Positions 42,115-49,908 of a DNA stretch of 64,000 nt are shown one piece after another. Source of the stretch: CALCCV01 sp964388665 (GTDB lineage Bacteria; Bdellovibrionota; Bdellovibrionia; Bdellovibrionales; Bdellovibrionaceae); assembly GCA_964388665.1 (NCBI GenBank), contig CAYMBJ010000003.1:1-64000 (forward strand), read 5' to 3'. Numbering within the stretch: the stretch's first letter is position 1; each line of letters starts with the position of its first letter. The position numbers and the translations under genes were made by a program. Below the pieces are notes generated by a model, which had not been told where the DNA came from, did not search any database, and saw nothing but the letters and a program-made list of their open reading frames with translations.

Positions 42115-42963
42115 TTAAAAACTGAAGGTCATCTTTTTATCTTTTAAAAGCACTGCGCCTACTACGATCACCAGAGCGGATGGCACCATCCAACTTGAAT
42201 TTTTTTTCCAAAATTTCCCGAGCCTAGAGTCTTGACTGTACTGCGGGCGCAGCTCACGAACACAATTTAGGTCAAAAAAAACATGGGTATCGGGTGGAAG
42301 CTTGGCATCCCGCGCCTCCTTAAAATGATCACATCTACCAGATACAATTGGAACCAAGGACTGTGCCTTTAGCTCTTCAAGAGGTCCCCATAGATTCACA
42401 GGAAGCTCACTATCACTGACTTTGGTAAAATTGAATTCACCCTTGGTGGGTCCATACTTTTGGAGCCTCAAACCGAAGGCGAAATAGCCATATCTGGATG
42501 GAGCGTCGGGAGATTTTTTTAGATTCCCCTCCACCGGTCGCAAATAGGCCCTGCAATTGCGATTGGTTAAAACGCCAGTTTCTGACATGGCGATTTGCAA
42601 AAAGCAAAAATCGCTGCGAATTTTTTTGAATTGCGGATGGTTTGCGACTTTCAAATAAAAACTTAGCAATATGCTTCGCTTGGTCTCATTCCAGTGCTGC
42701 GAATTCAAAAGGTATTCTCGTGCTTCGAGGTAGGCCCCCACGGAGTTGGACTCCTCGAGAACGGTGTAAAGCAGACTGATCCAGTTTCTCTCTTCAGGAA
42801 AATCGTTCAGCTCATGCTGGAGATAGTTTGACCACGAAAGGCTCTGCTGGTGTGCCTTCACGTACAGGTGATAAGCTTTGTTCTGTTCGTGGTTCGACTG
42901 AACAACGACTGATTGTGCAAACACTGCCGTCGAAAAAATGACACCAAATACATACGTTAACAT
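42115..42963 (-). CDS. Secreted protein of unknown function, end of tad block
   Basis: 282 aa from ATG 42963 (GGGGAG five bases before). A short signal peptide (FGVIFSTAVFAQS), an alpha-helical middle (40-130), Cys-containing strands, and a C-terminal membrane segment (WMVPSALVIVVGAVLL). A helical repeat-like stretch around WNETKRSILLSFYLKVANHP may be TPR-like. No family recognised. Follows the CpaB-like gene by 33 bp on the same strand, so it may be a pilus accessory. Confidence 0.6.
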   Translation of the reverse strand: MLTYVFGVIFSTAVFAQSVVVQSNHEQNKAYHLYVKAHQQSLSWSNYLQHELNDFPEERNWISLLYTVLEESNSVGAYLEAREYLLNSQHWNETKRSILLSFYLKVANHPQFKKIRSDFCFLQIAMSETGVLTNRNCRAYLRPVEGNLKKSPDAPSRYGYFAFGLRLQKYGPTKGEFNFTKVSDSELPVNLWGPLEELKAQSLVPIVSGRCDHFKEARDAKLPPDTHVFFDLNCVRELRPQYSQDSRLGKFWKKNSSWMVPSALVIVVGAVLLKDKKMTFSF

Positions 42964-42996
42964 AGGCGCTCCCCTGTTTTGGAACTGATTTAAAGT

Positions 42997-43530
42997 TCAG
43001 TTTTGATAGAAAATTTTTACCTTTTTTTTCTGACGTGCCTTTGTAAATTTGGATTTCTTTGATTTGATGTTTTGAACCACAAGGGTAAAAGGGCCTGGTA
43101 AGCTCATGATCTGTTCAACCTCGTCATCTTTTAGTATGAGTGAGATTTGATTGTAATTTTCAGGGCTTCGAACAGCCTTGACTCTCGAGGCAACGAGTTT
43201 ATTGCCATAGCTAGTGAGATTTCTTACATAGACATTAACGATTCCCGTATATCCTAAAATTCCCTCCAACGAGTTGATGTTTTCGATGGGAATGGGGACT
43301 AAAGCTTGATTTTCGCCGAGCAACTCATCGTATTTGAGGGGGGCCTTTTGCATCGCCGACTTCTGCGAACTGGTTCCTTTTGCCAGTGACATCAGAAAAC
43401 TGATCGCGACCAGGGCAATACAAAAAATAAGAATTCGCTTTTGTGGGGTCCATGAATTGATTTCATTACGGCACTTTTCAAATTGTGCTTTTGCTGACTC
43501 AATAAAGTTACCAATTGATATTGCTTTCAC
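42997..43530 (-). CDS. CpaB/RcpC-like Tad pilus assembly protein, short
   Basis: 177 aa from GTG 43530 (AAAGGCG upstream). One membrane helix (about 33-50, ILIFCIALVAISFLMSL), then a segment ALVPIPIENINSLEGILGYTGIVNVYV that resembles the SAF/C-terminal strand pattern of CpaB/RcpC. The usual long CpaB C-terminal domain is missing, so it is a reduced version. In the tad gene block, overlapping the prepilin gene. Confidence 0.6.
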   Translation of the reverse strand: MKAISIGNFIESAKAQFEKCRNEINSWTPQKRILIFCIALVAISFLMSLAKGTSSQKSAMQKAPLKYDELLGENQALVPIPIENINSLEGILGYTGIVNVYVRNLTSYGNKLVASRVKAVRSPENYNQISLILKDDEVEQIMSLPGPFTLVVQNIKSKKSKFTKARQKKKVKIFYQN

Positions 43531-43720
43531 TGTTTTCGCCTTTCTCTTTTTGGGTCATCAAGCTGGAATCAAAATAGTCTTGAAGAAACTTATGAATTCC
43601 AAACTGGTCGACTAGTGAGGATTGGCCCTCGCCAAAGTAGATTAGAAATATCAGTACTAAAGGGATAAGGATGAAATGTGTTTCAACCAAAGTGAATCCT
43701 CTTTGAGAATTTCGTGCCAT
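43508..43720 (-). CDS. Type IV prepilin-like small protein
   Basis: 70 aa from ATG 43720 (AGGAG upstream). The N-terminus RGFTLVETHFILIPLVLIFLIYFG is a class III (prepilin) signal with G|F cleavage and Glu+5, the type IVa/type II form rather than the Flp form. The rest is short and hydrophilic. Sits inside a Tad block, between TadG-like and CpaB-like genes and overlapping both. Confidence 0.65.
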   Translation of the reverse strand: MARNSQRGFTLVETHFILIPLVLIFLIYFGEGQSSLVDQFGIHKFLQDYFDSSLMTQKEKGENSESNINW

Positions 43721-44454
43721 CGACCTTGCTCCTTGACTAATGTTGCTTCGCAAAACTTTGTCCATCGTCCCTCATAGAGCGGGTAGGGCGAGTTCGTGAT
43801 TTGCAAATCTAAATTTGGTGAATCGCCAAAAATGGCGAATCTAAATTTTGCCTTCCAAATTAGAAACCAGGCTTGCTTCTCTGAAAATGGCGACTCAAGT
43901 TCGTAGACCGGAAAGTACATGCTGTCCTGCGGGCGTATCGCCAATGCGGCCTGAGCAAGCGATTGAAAATGCAGAGGATGCGTTTGATGTTTCCATGTAA
44001 GTAGTGGTATGGATTCACGTTTTAGAAGCCTTTCAATTTCTTCTTGTGCCTGTATCAAAGTTAATAATTTCTCTGCATATGCCCACAGAATTAAGCCTTG
44101 CTCAAAAAAATGAAAGGCTGGTGGCATCCAGGCGGTGGGAGGATACTTTCCGGCGGCTCGCACGGCGGGCACCACCTTATTTAAAAGCAAGATGATCTCT
44201 AAAACGCTTGCTACCTGTTTTTGACCTTTAAGCAGGCGCTCCCGGCATATTTTTTTCGCACGTAGATCAGTTGCCATCAGTCGAATGACTGTAGCGGATG
44301 AAAATACCAAAACAAGGCCAGCCAGTAGAAGCATGGCGGAAAACAGCACCGAGGCTTGGCCAGATTTACACTTTCTAGTTGAAAAATTTGTGGGCCTTAC
44401 GAGCTTAGGTTTTTTGGAATTGTCATTTTGAATCTTTTGCGGAAGATTTTGCAT
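43657..44454 (-). CDS. TadG-like pseudopilin
   Basis: 265 aa from ATG 44454, GGAG eight bases upstream; the longer frame overlaps the TadE gene heavily. CKSGQASVLFSAMLLLAGLVLVFSSATVIRL is a prepilin-like start with one membrane helix (SGQAS fits the TadG/TadE type). The rest is a periplasmic domain with many aromatics. Likely a minor pilin of the Flp system, cotranscribed with the Flp pilin and TadE-like genes. Confidence 0.6.
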   Translation of the reverse strand: MQNLPQKIQNDNSKKPKLVRPTNFSTRKCKSGQASVLFSAMLLLAGLVLVFSSATVIRLMATDLRAKKICRERLLKGQKQVASVLEIILLLNKVVPAVRAAGKYPPTAWMPPAFHFFEQGLILWAYAEKLLTLIQAQEEIERLLKRESIPLLTWKHQTHPLHFQSLAQAALAIRPQDSMYFPVYELESPFSEKQAWFLIWKAKFRFAIFGDSPNLDLQITNSPYPLYEGRWTKFCEATLVKEQGRWHEILKEDSLWLKHISSLSL

Positions 44455-44831
44455 GTAGAATCTCCATTGAATTTGTGCAGACTGATGATGAGGTTGGCTT
44501 CGGCTTGCACCGTGGTGCGATCTTCTTGAAAATTTACGCCTCCCAACTGCCATTGAAGCCATTGGTTTTTGCAGAAGGGATCTGGAGTTTGCGTGAACAA
44601 ACTGGACATAGACATCTGACTCCAATCAATCTGATTCGTAAAACATTTGGCAGAGGAGTTTGAGTAGCTCACTCTACAGATGAGCCATTCGTGAAGGCGG
44701 TACTCCAAATAGTTTTGGGCCGCGAGCCAACCCATCGCGGCCAAACAGAGAAAACTCATGCCCAGGACAAGTGGGATTCCCAGAATGGCCTCGATATAGA
44801 TTTGACCGCGATTTGACCGCAACCCTTGCAT
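44397..44831 (-). CDS. TadE-like minor pilin
   Basis: 144 aa. RGQIYIEAILGIPLVLGMSFLCLAAM is the TadE prepilin form (RGQ..IEA, Pro in the helix). The periplasmic part contains three Cys. Its ATG overlaps the stop of the Flp pilin gene (TGATG at 44831). Confidence 0.75.
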   Translation of the reverse strand: MQGLRSNRGQIYIEAILGIPLVLGMSFLCLAAMGWLAAQNYLEYRLHEWLICRVSYSNSSAKCFTNQIDWSQMSMSSLFTQTPDPFCKNQWLQWQLGGVNFQEDRTTVQAEANLIISLHKFNGDSTCKIFRKRFKMTIPKNLSS

Positions 44832-45115
44832 CAGTTCGCCGCATTGTCTTTGAAGAAATCTGTCATATCTCGAGCTTTTACTTGCTTAGCCTCGATGGTC
44901 TCGGGCTTGATATTGGTGACATTTGCCCCTAGGCGACCAGCGATCTTGGCCATTGAGAAGCTTATTTGAGCGCCCAGTTTTGAGGACACGGTGATGCAGG
45001 CCACGGCGATGAGCGCCACGAGGATGAGGTATTCGGTCAGTCCCTGGCCACGTTGGCTTTTGCGGTGATGATTTGAATGGAAAGTGCTTTTCGAATTGAA
45101 ACTTCGGCAGATCAT
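44831..45115 (-). CDS. flp: Flp-type major pilin
   Basis: 94 aa. RGQGLTEYLILVALIAVACITV is the classic Flp prepilin signature (G|Q-G-L-x-E-Y), with a 21-residue basic leader and a C-terminal hydrophilic half. Building block of Tad/Flp pili, assembled by CpaF and CpaC encoded at 34786-37257. First gene of the minus-strand pilin block; GGAGG precedes its ATG. Confidence 0.88.
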   Translation of the reverse strand: MICRSFNSKSTFHSNHHRKSQRGQGLTEYLILVALIAVACITVSSKLGAQISFSMAKIAGRLGANVTNIKPETIEAKQVKARDMTDFFKDNAAN

Positions 45116-45211
45116 GCTTCCTCCTATTTTTTTATAGAGGTAAGCAAGTTTCTATGACAGGCCTAGATGGCAATTTTGCGGCACTCACTGCCGCTGGTCC
45201 GTTGTGCGAAC

Positions 45212-45478
45212 CTATTTCTTCTTGGTTTTTCCAGCAGCACCCTTGTTTGAAGTGGCCTGTTGTTCCTTTTTCGCTAGGTTTTTAGCCGCTTTTCGTTGCA
45301 CAACCAGTCTTTCGAGGATCTCAAAGGCTTCTTTTTGCAGGTCATTTTCGTAGATAAACCGATAAAAACCTTCAATTTCAGGGGATTGTCGAAATTTCTT
45401 TAGCGAAGTGGGAATGCTTTCAGATTGCACGAAATCAATTGAAGACCCATCTTTGGATAGTTTCACTTTATCTGCCAC
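45212..45478 (-). CDS. Small Lys-rich hypothetical protein
   Basis: 88 aa when started at GTG 45478, which has GGAGG four bases upstream; the longer frame starts with a TTG. Charged, no signal. A helical segment GFYRFIYENDLQKEAFEILERLVVQRKAAKNLAKK is followed by a Lys-rich tail. Unknown family; a cytosolic, possibly nucleic-acid-binding protein. Divergent from folD. Confidence 0.6.
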   Translation of the reverse strand: MADKVKLSKDGSSIDFVQSESIPTSLKKFRQSPEIEGFYRFIYENDLQKEAFEILERLVVQRKAAKNLAKKEQQATSNKGAAGKTKKK

Positions 45479-45582
45479 TGTACCTCCCGACTCAGGTTTC
45501 CTTAGATCATTTTTAAAAAATCCGGTCAAGTGAACCCTGAGTAAATTATTGAAAAATAAATGAAAACGCGAGAGTAAAGGCT

Positions 45583-46467
45583 ATGATTATTTTAGACGGA
45601 AAAGTGGTGGCTGCGGCTCGCCAGGAAGCGCTTAAAAAAGAAATTGAAAATTTTAACCAAAAAACCGGCCGCGTGCCTCTGCTGGTTGTCGTGTTGGTGG
45701 GCTCGGACCCCGCAAGCCAAGTGTATGTTGGCAACAAACACAAGACCTGTCAAAAATTGGGGATGAATTCCAAGGTGGTGAATCTTCCTGAAAGCACAAG
45801 TGAAGCCGATGTCTTGCTGTGCTTGAAGGGCCTGGCAGCAGACGAAGCGGTCGATGGAATATTGGTGCAGTTGCCTCTTCCCAAGCGAATTTCCACAGAG
45901 CGAGTGATTGCCGCCATTGCGCCAGAAAAGGATGCCGATGGTTTGAGCATTGGTTCAATGGGGGCACTGATGAGAGGCGTGGCAAATGTGCGTCCCTGCA
46001 CCCCTCAGGGGATTTTGAGCATTTTGGATCACTACCGCGACCATTCCAACCTATCGCCAATCGGCACCCGCGCAGTGGTCGTGGGGCGCAGTCTGATCGT
46101 GGGCAAGCCAATGAGTCTATTGCTGCTCGAACGCAATTACACCGTCACGATCACGCATTCGAAGACAGAGAATCTTGCCCAGTTCACTCGCGAGGCAGAC
46201 CTAGTTGTGGTGGCCGCGGGCATTCCACGTTTCTTAGGGAAGGATGATTTCAAAAAGGACTCGGTGGTGATCGATGTGGGCATGCATCGCTTGGCGGCCG
46301 GCCTTTGTGGTGATGTTCGATATGAAGAGCTGGCTGGCCATGTCCGTGCCGCTACACCAGTGCCCGGCGGAGTCGGACCGATGACCATCACCACCTTGTT
46401 AGAAAACACACTTCAATTGGCGCGATTGCGTGAGGGGTTGGCTACGGATGAATTTAGAAATTCTTAA
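45583..46467 (+). CDS. folD: Methylene-THF dehydrogenase/cyclohydrolase FolD
   Basis: 294 aa bifunctional enzyme of one-carbon metabolism. Active-site region SQVYVGNKHKTC (Tyr and Lys), the DGILVQLPLPK loop, the NADP site VVGRSLIVGKPMSLLLLERN and the signature PVPGGVGPMTITTLL are all intact. AAAGG precedes ATG. First gene of a plus-strand run; its end overlaps the Rieske oxygenase gene by 20 bp. The folate operon folB-folKP-folC lies 10 kb downstream. Confidence 0.95.
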   Translation: MIILDGKVVAAARQEALKKEIENFNQKTGRVPLLVVVLVGSDPASQVYVGNKHKTCQKLGMNSKVVNLPESTSEADVLLCLKGLAADEAVDGILVQLPLPKRISTERVIAAIAPEKDADGLSIGSMGALMRGVANVRPCTPQGILSILDHYRDHSNLSPIGTRAVVVGRSLIVGKPMSLLLLERNYTVTITHSKTENLAQFTREADLVVVAAGIPRFLGKDDFKKDSVVIDVGMHRLAAGLCGDVRYEELAGHVRAATPVPGGVGPMTITTLLENTLQLARLREGLATDEFRNS

Positions 46468-47488
46468 AAACGTATGGTACATGGCCTGTTTGAGCGAAGA
46501 GCTCAAAGCCAAAAAATTTGTTATTCGAGAAATTCTATCGGAACCTCTGTTGTTTTTTAGAGAAGAAAACGGCACCGTAAAATGTTTAAAAAACATTTGT
46601 CCACATCGGGGCATTCCATTGTCCTATGGACGCATGGTGGGCAGCGAAGTGGAATGTCCCTATCACGGTTGGAAGTTTAATGGTGAGGGTACCTGCACCG
46701 CCATTCCGTCTTTGACCTCAGAGCAAGATTTTGATTGTCGCAAGATCAAGGTGAAAGCATATCCCGTGCAAGAGCAGTTTGGTCAGGTCTGGGTTTTTGT
46801 GGGAGACCCAAAGGTCGACTACGAAAAGGTTCCACCAATCCCAGCTCTTGCGGAGTTTTCTATAGACCAGCGTCCGCAGATACAGAAAAGGGCTGAGTTT
46901 CTCTGTCATATTGATCACGCGGTGATTGGTCTGATGGACCCAGCGCACGGCCCCTATGTGCACAAGAGTTGGTTTTGGCGCTCAGAACGCTCTTCTTATG
47001 AAAAGAAAAAGAACTTTGCACCTGTGCCGTTTGGCTTTCAGATGGTCCGACACCCTCCCTCAGCAAACTCAAAAGCTTACAGAATTTTGGGTGGACAGCC
47101 CACCACGGAGATCACATTTTCGCTGCCCTCGGTGCGAGTGGAGCGAATCAAAGTTGGTGAAAAGAATGTCATTTCGTACTCGGCGCTCACACCAATGAAT
47201 CCCATGCAAACGCAAATCTACCAAATGCTTTATTGGGATATGCCGTGGATGAGTTTGATCAAGCCGTTTATTTCTAAATTCACAGAGGTCTTCTTGGGTC
47301 AAGACGTGGACGCCGTCACAAAGCAACAAGAAGGTTTGAAGTACGATCCGACTCTGATGTTGATTCGCGATGCCGACACACAGGCCAAGTGGTACTATGC
47401 CCTCAAAAAGGAATTTCTTGATCATCAGATGGAATCGCGTCAGTTTCAAAATCCCGTCAAAGAGAGTGTGTTGTCGTGGCGAAGTTAA
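46448..47488 (+). CDS. Rieske 2Fe-2S oxygenase (PaO-like)
   Basis: 346 aa from ATG 46448. The Rieske cluster motifs CPHRG and CPYHGW are intact (about residues 45-65). The mononuclear iron site has MDPAHGPYVH (D-x-x-H-x-x-x-x-H), preceded by HIDHAVIGL. This architecture fits pheophorbide a oxygenase/vanillate demethylase-like monooxygenase subunits. The substrate is unknown and no ferredoxin or reductase gene is nearby. Overlaps folD and the next gene, so translationally coupled. Confidence 0.85.
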   Translation: MNLEILKNVWYMACLSEELKAKKFVIREILSEPLLFFREENGTVKCLKNICPHRGIPLSYGRMVGSEVECPYHGWKFNGEGTCTAIPSLTSEQDFDCRKIKVKAYPVQEQFGQVWVFVGDPKVDYEKVPPIPALAEFSIDQRPQIQKRAEFLCHIDHAVIGLMDPAHGPYVHKSWFWRSERSSYEKKKNFAPVPFGFQMVRHPPSANSKAYRILGGQPTTEITFSLPSVRVERIKVGEKNVISYSALTPMNPMQTQIYQMLYWDMPWMSLIKPFISKFTEVFLGQDVDAVTKQQEGLKYDPTLMLIRDADTQAKWYYALKKEFLDHQMESRQFQNPVKESVLSWRS

Positions 47489-48570
47489 AGCCGATCGGCG
47501 CTGCGGCCATTGCTTTGAGTCTGTCCCTATCGGGGCGGGCTGCAGAGCAGAAGAAGGCAATTGCCATCAATACGGCAGAAAAGAGCGATTGGAAGATCAC
47601 AGCAGTTGTCGAGCTAAAAGGAGACCTCCGCTTTCAAAATACCAAAGTTGGTGGTCTCTCTGGTGCTGTTTGTGATGAGGGAGGCATTGATGCCATTTCC
47701 GATGATCGCGGCAAATTTGGTCCGCAACGGATGTATCGATTCTCTCACTCTAAAAACTTGGCCAATTTGCAATTGAAAGAGATGATTGCGATCAAATCTC
47801 CTGCTAAACAAGATTTAGACCTAGAGGGCTTGGCCTGGGATTCTCAATCAAAGAATTACTTTGTCAGTTCAGAAGGGGATGCTGACGGCAAACCTCGTGT
47901 GCCGCCATCCCTGTTCGTGGTGGATGCAAAGGGAAACAAGATCCTGTCTTTGCCAATTCCAGAAAAATTTATTCCAAATCCGATTGGCGAGCAGACGACA
48001 GGTGTCCGACCCAACCGTGGCTTTGAATCGATGGCGTCGCTGGGCGATATGGCGATGACTCTTACGGAGATGCCACTGATGAGTGCAAACTCTAAGGATT
48101 CAGAAAAGACTCCGAGAGTTGCCGGTATCAGATACAAACGAGTCAATAGTGGCTGGTCGGTGGATCAGGAGTTCTCCTGGCCCCTCCATAATATGCAGAA
48201 TCAAGGCACTGAGCTTTTTCGCGGTGTCTCGGAGGTGTTTATCAGCAGTCAGAGTGAGGCGCTTGTTTTGGAGAGAAGTGTCGTGGGAATGAACGGTCGC
48301 GTGCCAGAATTCAATATCGAAATATTTAGCACGGACATTTTGTTTCAGAACAAGGAGCGCTTGAGTTTTCATCTGAGCCGTCAGTTTGAATTTGAGAATG
48401 CGACCTACACGGTACCAAACTTTGAGGCAATGTGTGGCTGGAGGGAGGCTGCGCCTAACGGTGCCGAGCATCTGCTATTGATCAGTGACAATGATCTTCG
48501 CTCTTCGGCAAAAACGATGTTTCTGGAATTGCAGCGAGTGCGAAATATCACAGATAAAAAGGGACAATGA
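47476..48570 (+). CDS. Secreted esterase-like phytase-domain protein
   Basis: 364 aa from GTG 47476, overlapping the Rieske gene by 13 bp. Signal peptide (AAAIALSLSLSGRAAE). GGLSGAVCDEGGIDAISDDRG, DLEGLAWD and RGFESMAS are the repeated strands of the 'esterase-like activity of phytase' propeller family, and ISDNDL near the end is typical. Probably periplasmic. Its stop codon is followed directly by the next gene's ATG. Confidence 0.75.
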   Translation: MAKLKPIGAAAIALSLSLSGRAAEQKKAIAINTAEKSDWKITAVVELKGDLRFQNTKVGGLSGAVCDEGGIDAISDDRGKFGPQRMYRFSHSKNLANLQLKEMIAIKSPAKQDLDLEGLAWDSQSKNYFVSSEGDADGKPRVPPSLFVVDAKGNKILSLPIPEKFIPNPIGEQTTGVRPNRGFESMASLGDMAMTLTEMPLMSANSKDSEKTPRVAGIRYKRVNSGWSVDQEFSWPLHNMQNQGTELFRGVSEVFISSQSEALVLERSVVGMNGRVPEFNIEIFSTDILFQNKERLSFHLSRQFEFENATYTVPNFEAMCGWREAAPNGAEHLLLISDNDLRSSAKTMFLELQRVRNITDKKGQ

Positions 48571-49851
48571 ATGGGCGAATTGAGAGTTAGAGCCAAAACG
48601 GCGAGAGTCCTTTTTGGACATCCTTGGATATTTGAAGACGAAATTGAGGTCATTGGTTCGCTGCCAGAAAGTGGCACAGTGAAGGTTTTGCAGCCCGATG
48701 GCGGGTTTTTGGGTTATGCTCTTTACAATACAAACAGCAAGATACGCGCGAGAATACTGAGTCGCAATCAGGAAGATAAAATACATTTGCGCGAGTATTA
48801 TCAAAATAAACTGCAAAAGATATTGGCGCGAAAACAAGCTCTTGGCATGCAGGATTCGATGCGATGGTGCTTCAGCGAAGGGGACGAGATCCCAGGACTA
48901 ATTGTAGACCTTTACCACTGCTTCCAAGAGCAAAGAGAGTTTCAAACCTTGGTGGTGCAGGTCTTATCACTGCCTCTGGACAAAGTTCTTGGCGAAAAGA
49001 TTTCTTTTTTTGAGGAGTTGGTTCAACAGGTGCACGCTGCTGGGCTGTTGAAGTGTGACTGGAATCAAACCGTACTGCTCTTTAAGAATGAGTCCTCGAG
49101 TCGTGAGAAAGAAGGCTTAAAAAAGGAGCCGCCTCATGTAGCAAAATCGTTGCCTGGCGTAGATGTTACAGACGTTCGGTGCCGTATCAGTTGCGACGGC
49201 AGTCCTTATGAATTAGCGGCTGATCTCCTGAATGGTCAAAAGACGGGATTGTTTTTGGATCAGAATCTCAATATTGGCCTAGTAAGAAAATGGTTGGGTC
49301 TATTTGACGATAAACACCCAGTGCGCATTTTGGATCTGTGCTGCTATGTTGGACACTGGTCAACCTCATTGGCTGAGAAGTTAAAGATGATGAACTTGCA
49401 GGCCGAAGTGAACCTGGTCGATGTTTCGGCTCGAGCTTTGGAGTTTGCCAAAAAAAATACGGAAGTCTTTTGTGAAAATGTTCAAACCTATCAGCACGAT
49501 GTTCTCAATGATTATGAACGCTTCGAGAACTTTAGAGATTTTGACGTGGTGATAGCCGATCCTCCCGGATTTATTAAGCGCGAGCGCGATCGCAACAGCG
49601 GCGCCTCTGCTTATTTGCGACTTTTTCAGAAGGCCATTGAAATGACCAGAGAGGGTGGTATCGTGATTTGCTGCTCTTGTTCGGGACTTTTAGAGCGGGA
49701 TGAATTTGAAAAAATAGTTTTGAAATCACTCAATCGCTCGGGGCGGCGAGCGTGGGTATTGGGCCGGGGAGGAATTTCATTGGATCACAGTACCAAGATG
49801 GGATTCCAGCAAGGACAGTATCTAAAAATGATCGGCCTACAGCTTCAGTGA
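48571..49851 (+). CDS. RlmI-like rRNA cytosine methyltransferase
   Basis: 426 aa. N-terminal PUA-like domain (RVLFGHPWIFEDEI), EEHRE-like middle, and a Rossmann SAM domain (ILDLCCYVGHWSTSLAEKL, VDVSARALEFAKKNTE, VVIADPPGFIKRERDR, CCSCSGLLERDEFEKIV), as in the RlmI/YccW family of 23S rRNA m5C methyltransferases. The DPPGF motif replaces the usual DPPxF/K. Directly after the phytase-like gene with no gap. Confidence 0.85.
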   Translation: MGELRVRAKTARVLFGHPWIFEDEIEVIGSLPESGTVKVLQPDGGFLGYALYNTNSKIRARILSRNQEDKIHLREYYQNKLQKILARKQALGMQDSMRWCFSEGDEIPGLIVDLYHCFQEQREFQTLVVQVLSLPLDKVLGEKISFFEELVQQVHAAGLLKCDWNQTVLLFKNESSSREKEGLKKEPPHVAKSLPGVDVTDVRCRISCDGSPYELAADLLNGQKTGLFLDQNLNIGLVRKWLGLFDDKHPVRILDLCCYVGHWSTSLAEKLKMMNLQAEVNLVDVSARALEFAKKNTEVFCENVQTYQHDVLNDYERFENFRDFDVVIADPPGFIKRERDRNSGASAYLRLFQKAIEMTREGGIVICCSCSGLLERDEFEKIVLKSLNRSGRRAWVLGRGGISLDHSTKMGFQQGQYLKMIGLQLQ

Positions 49852-49908
49852 ACGCAGCAGATTTTCCTCTTTCAGGAGACTGCTAATCAGATTTCTGGGG
49901 CCTTTTAA

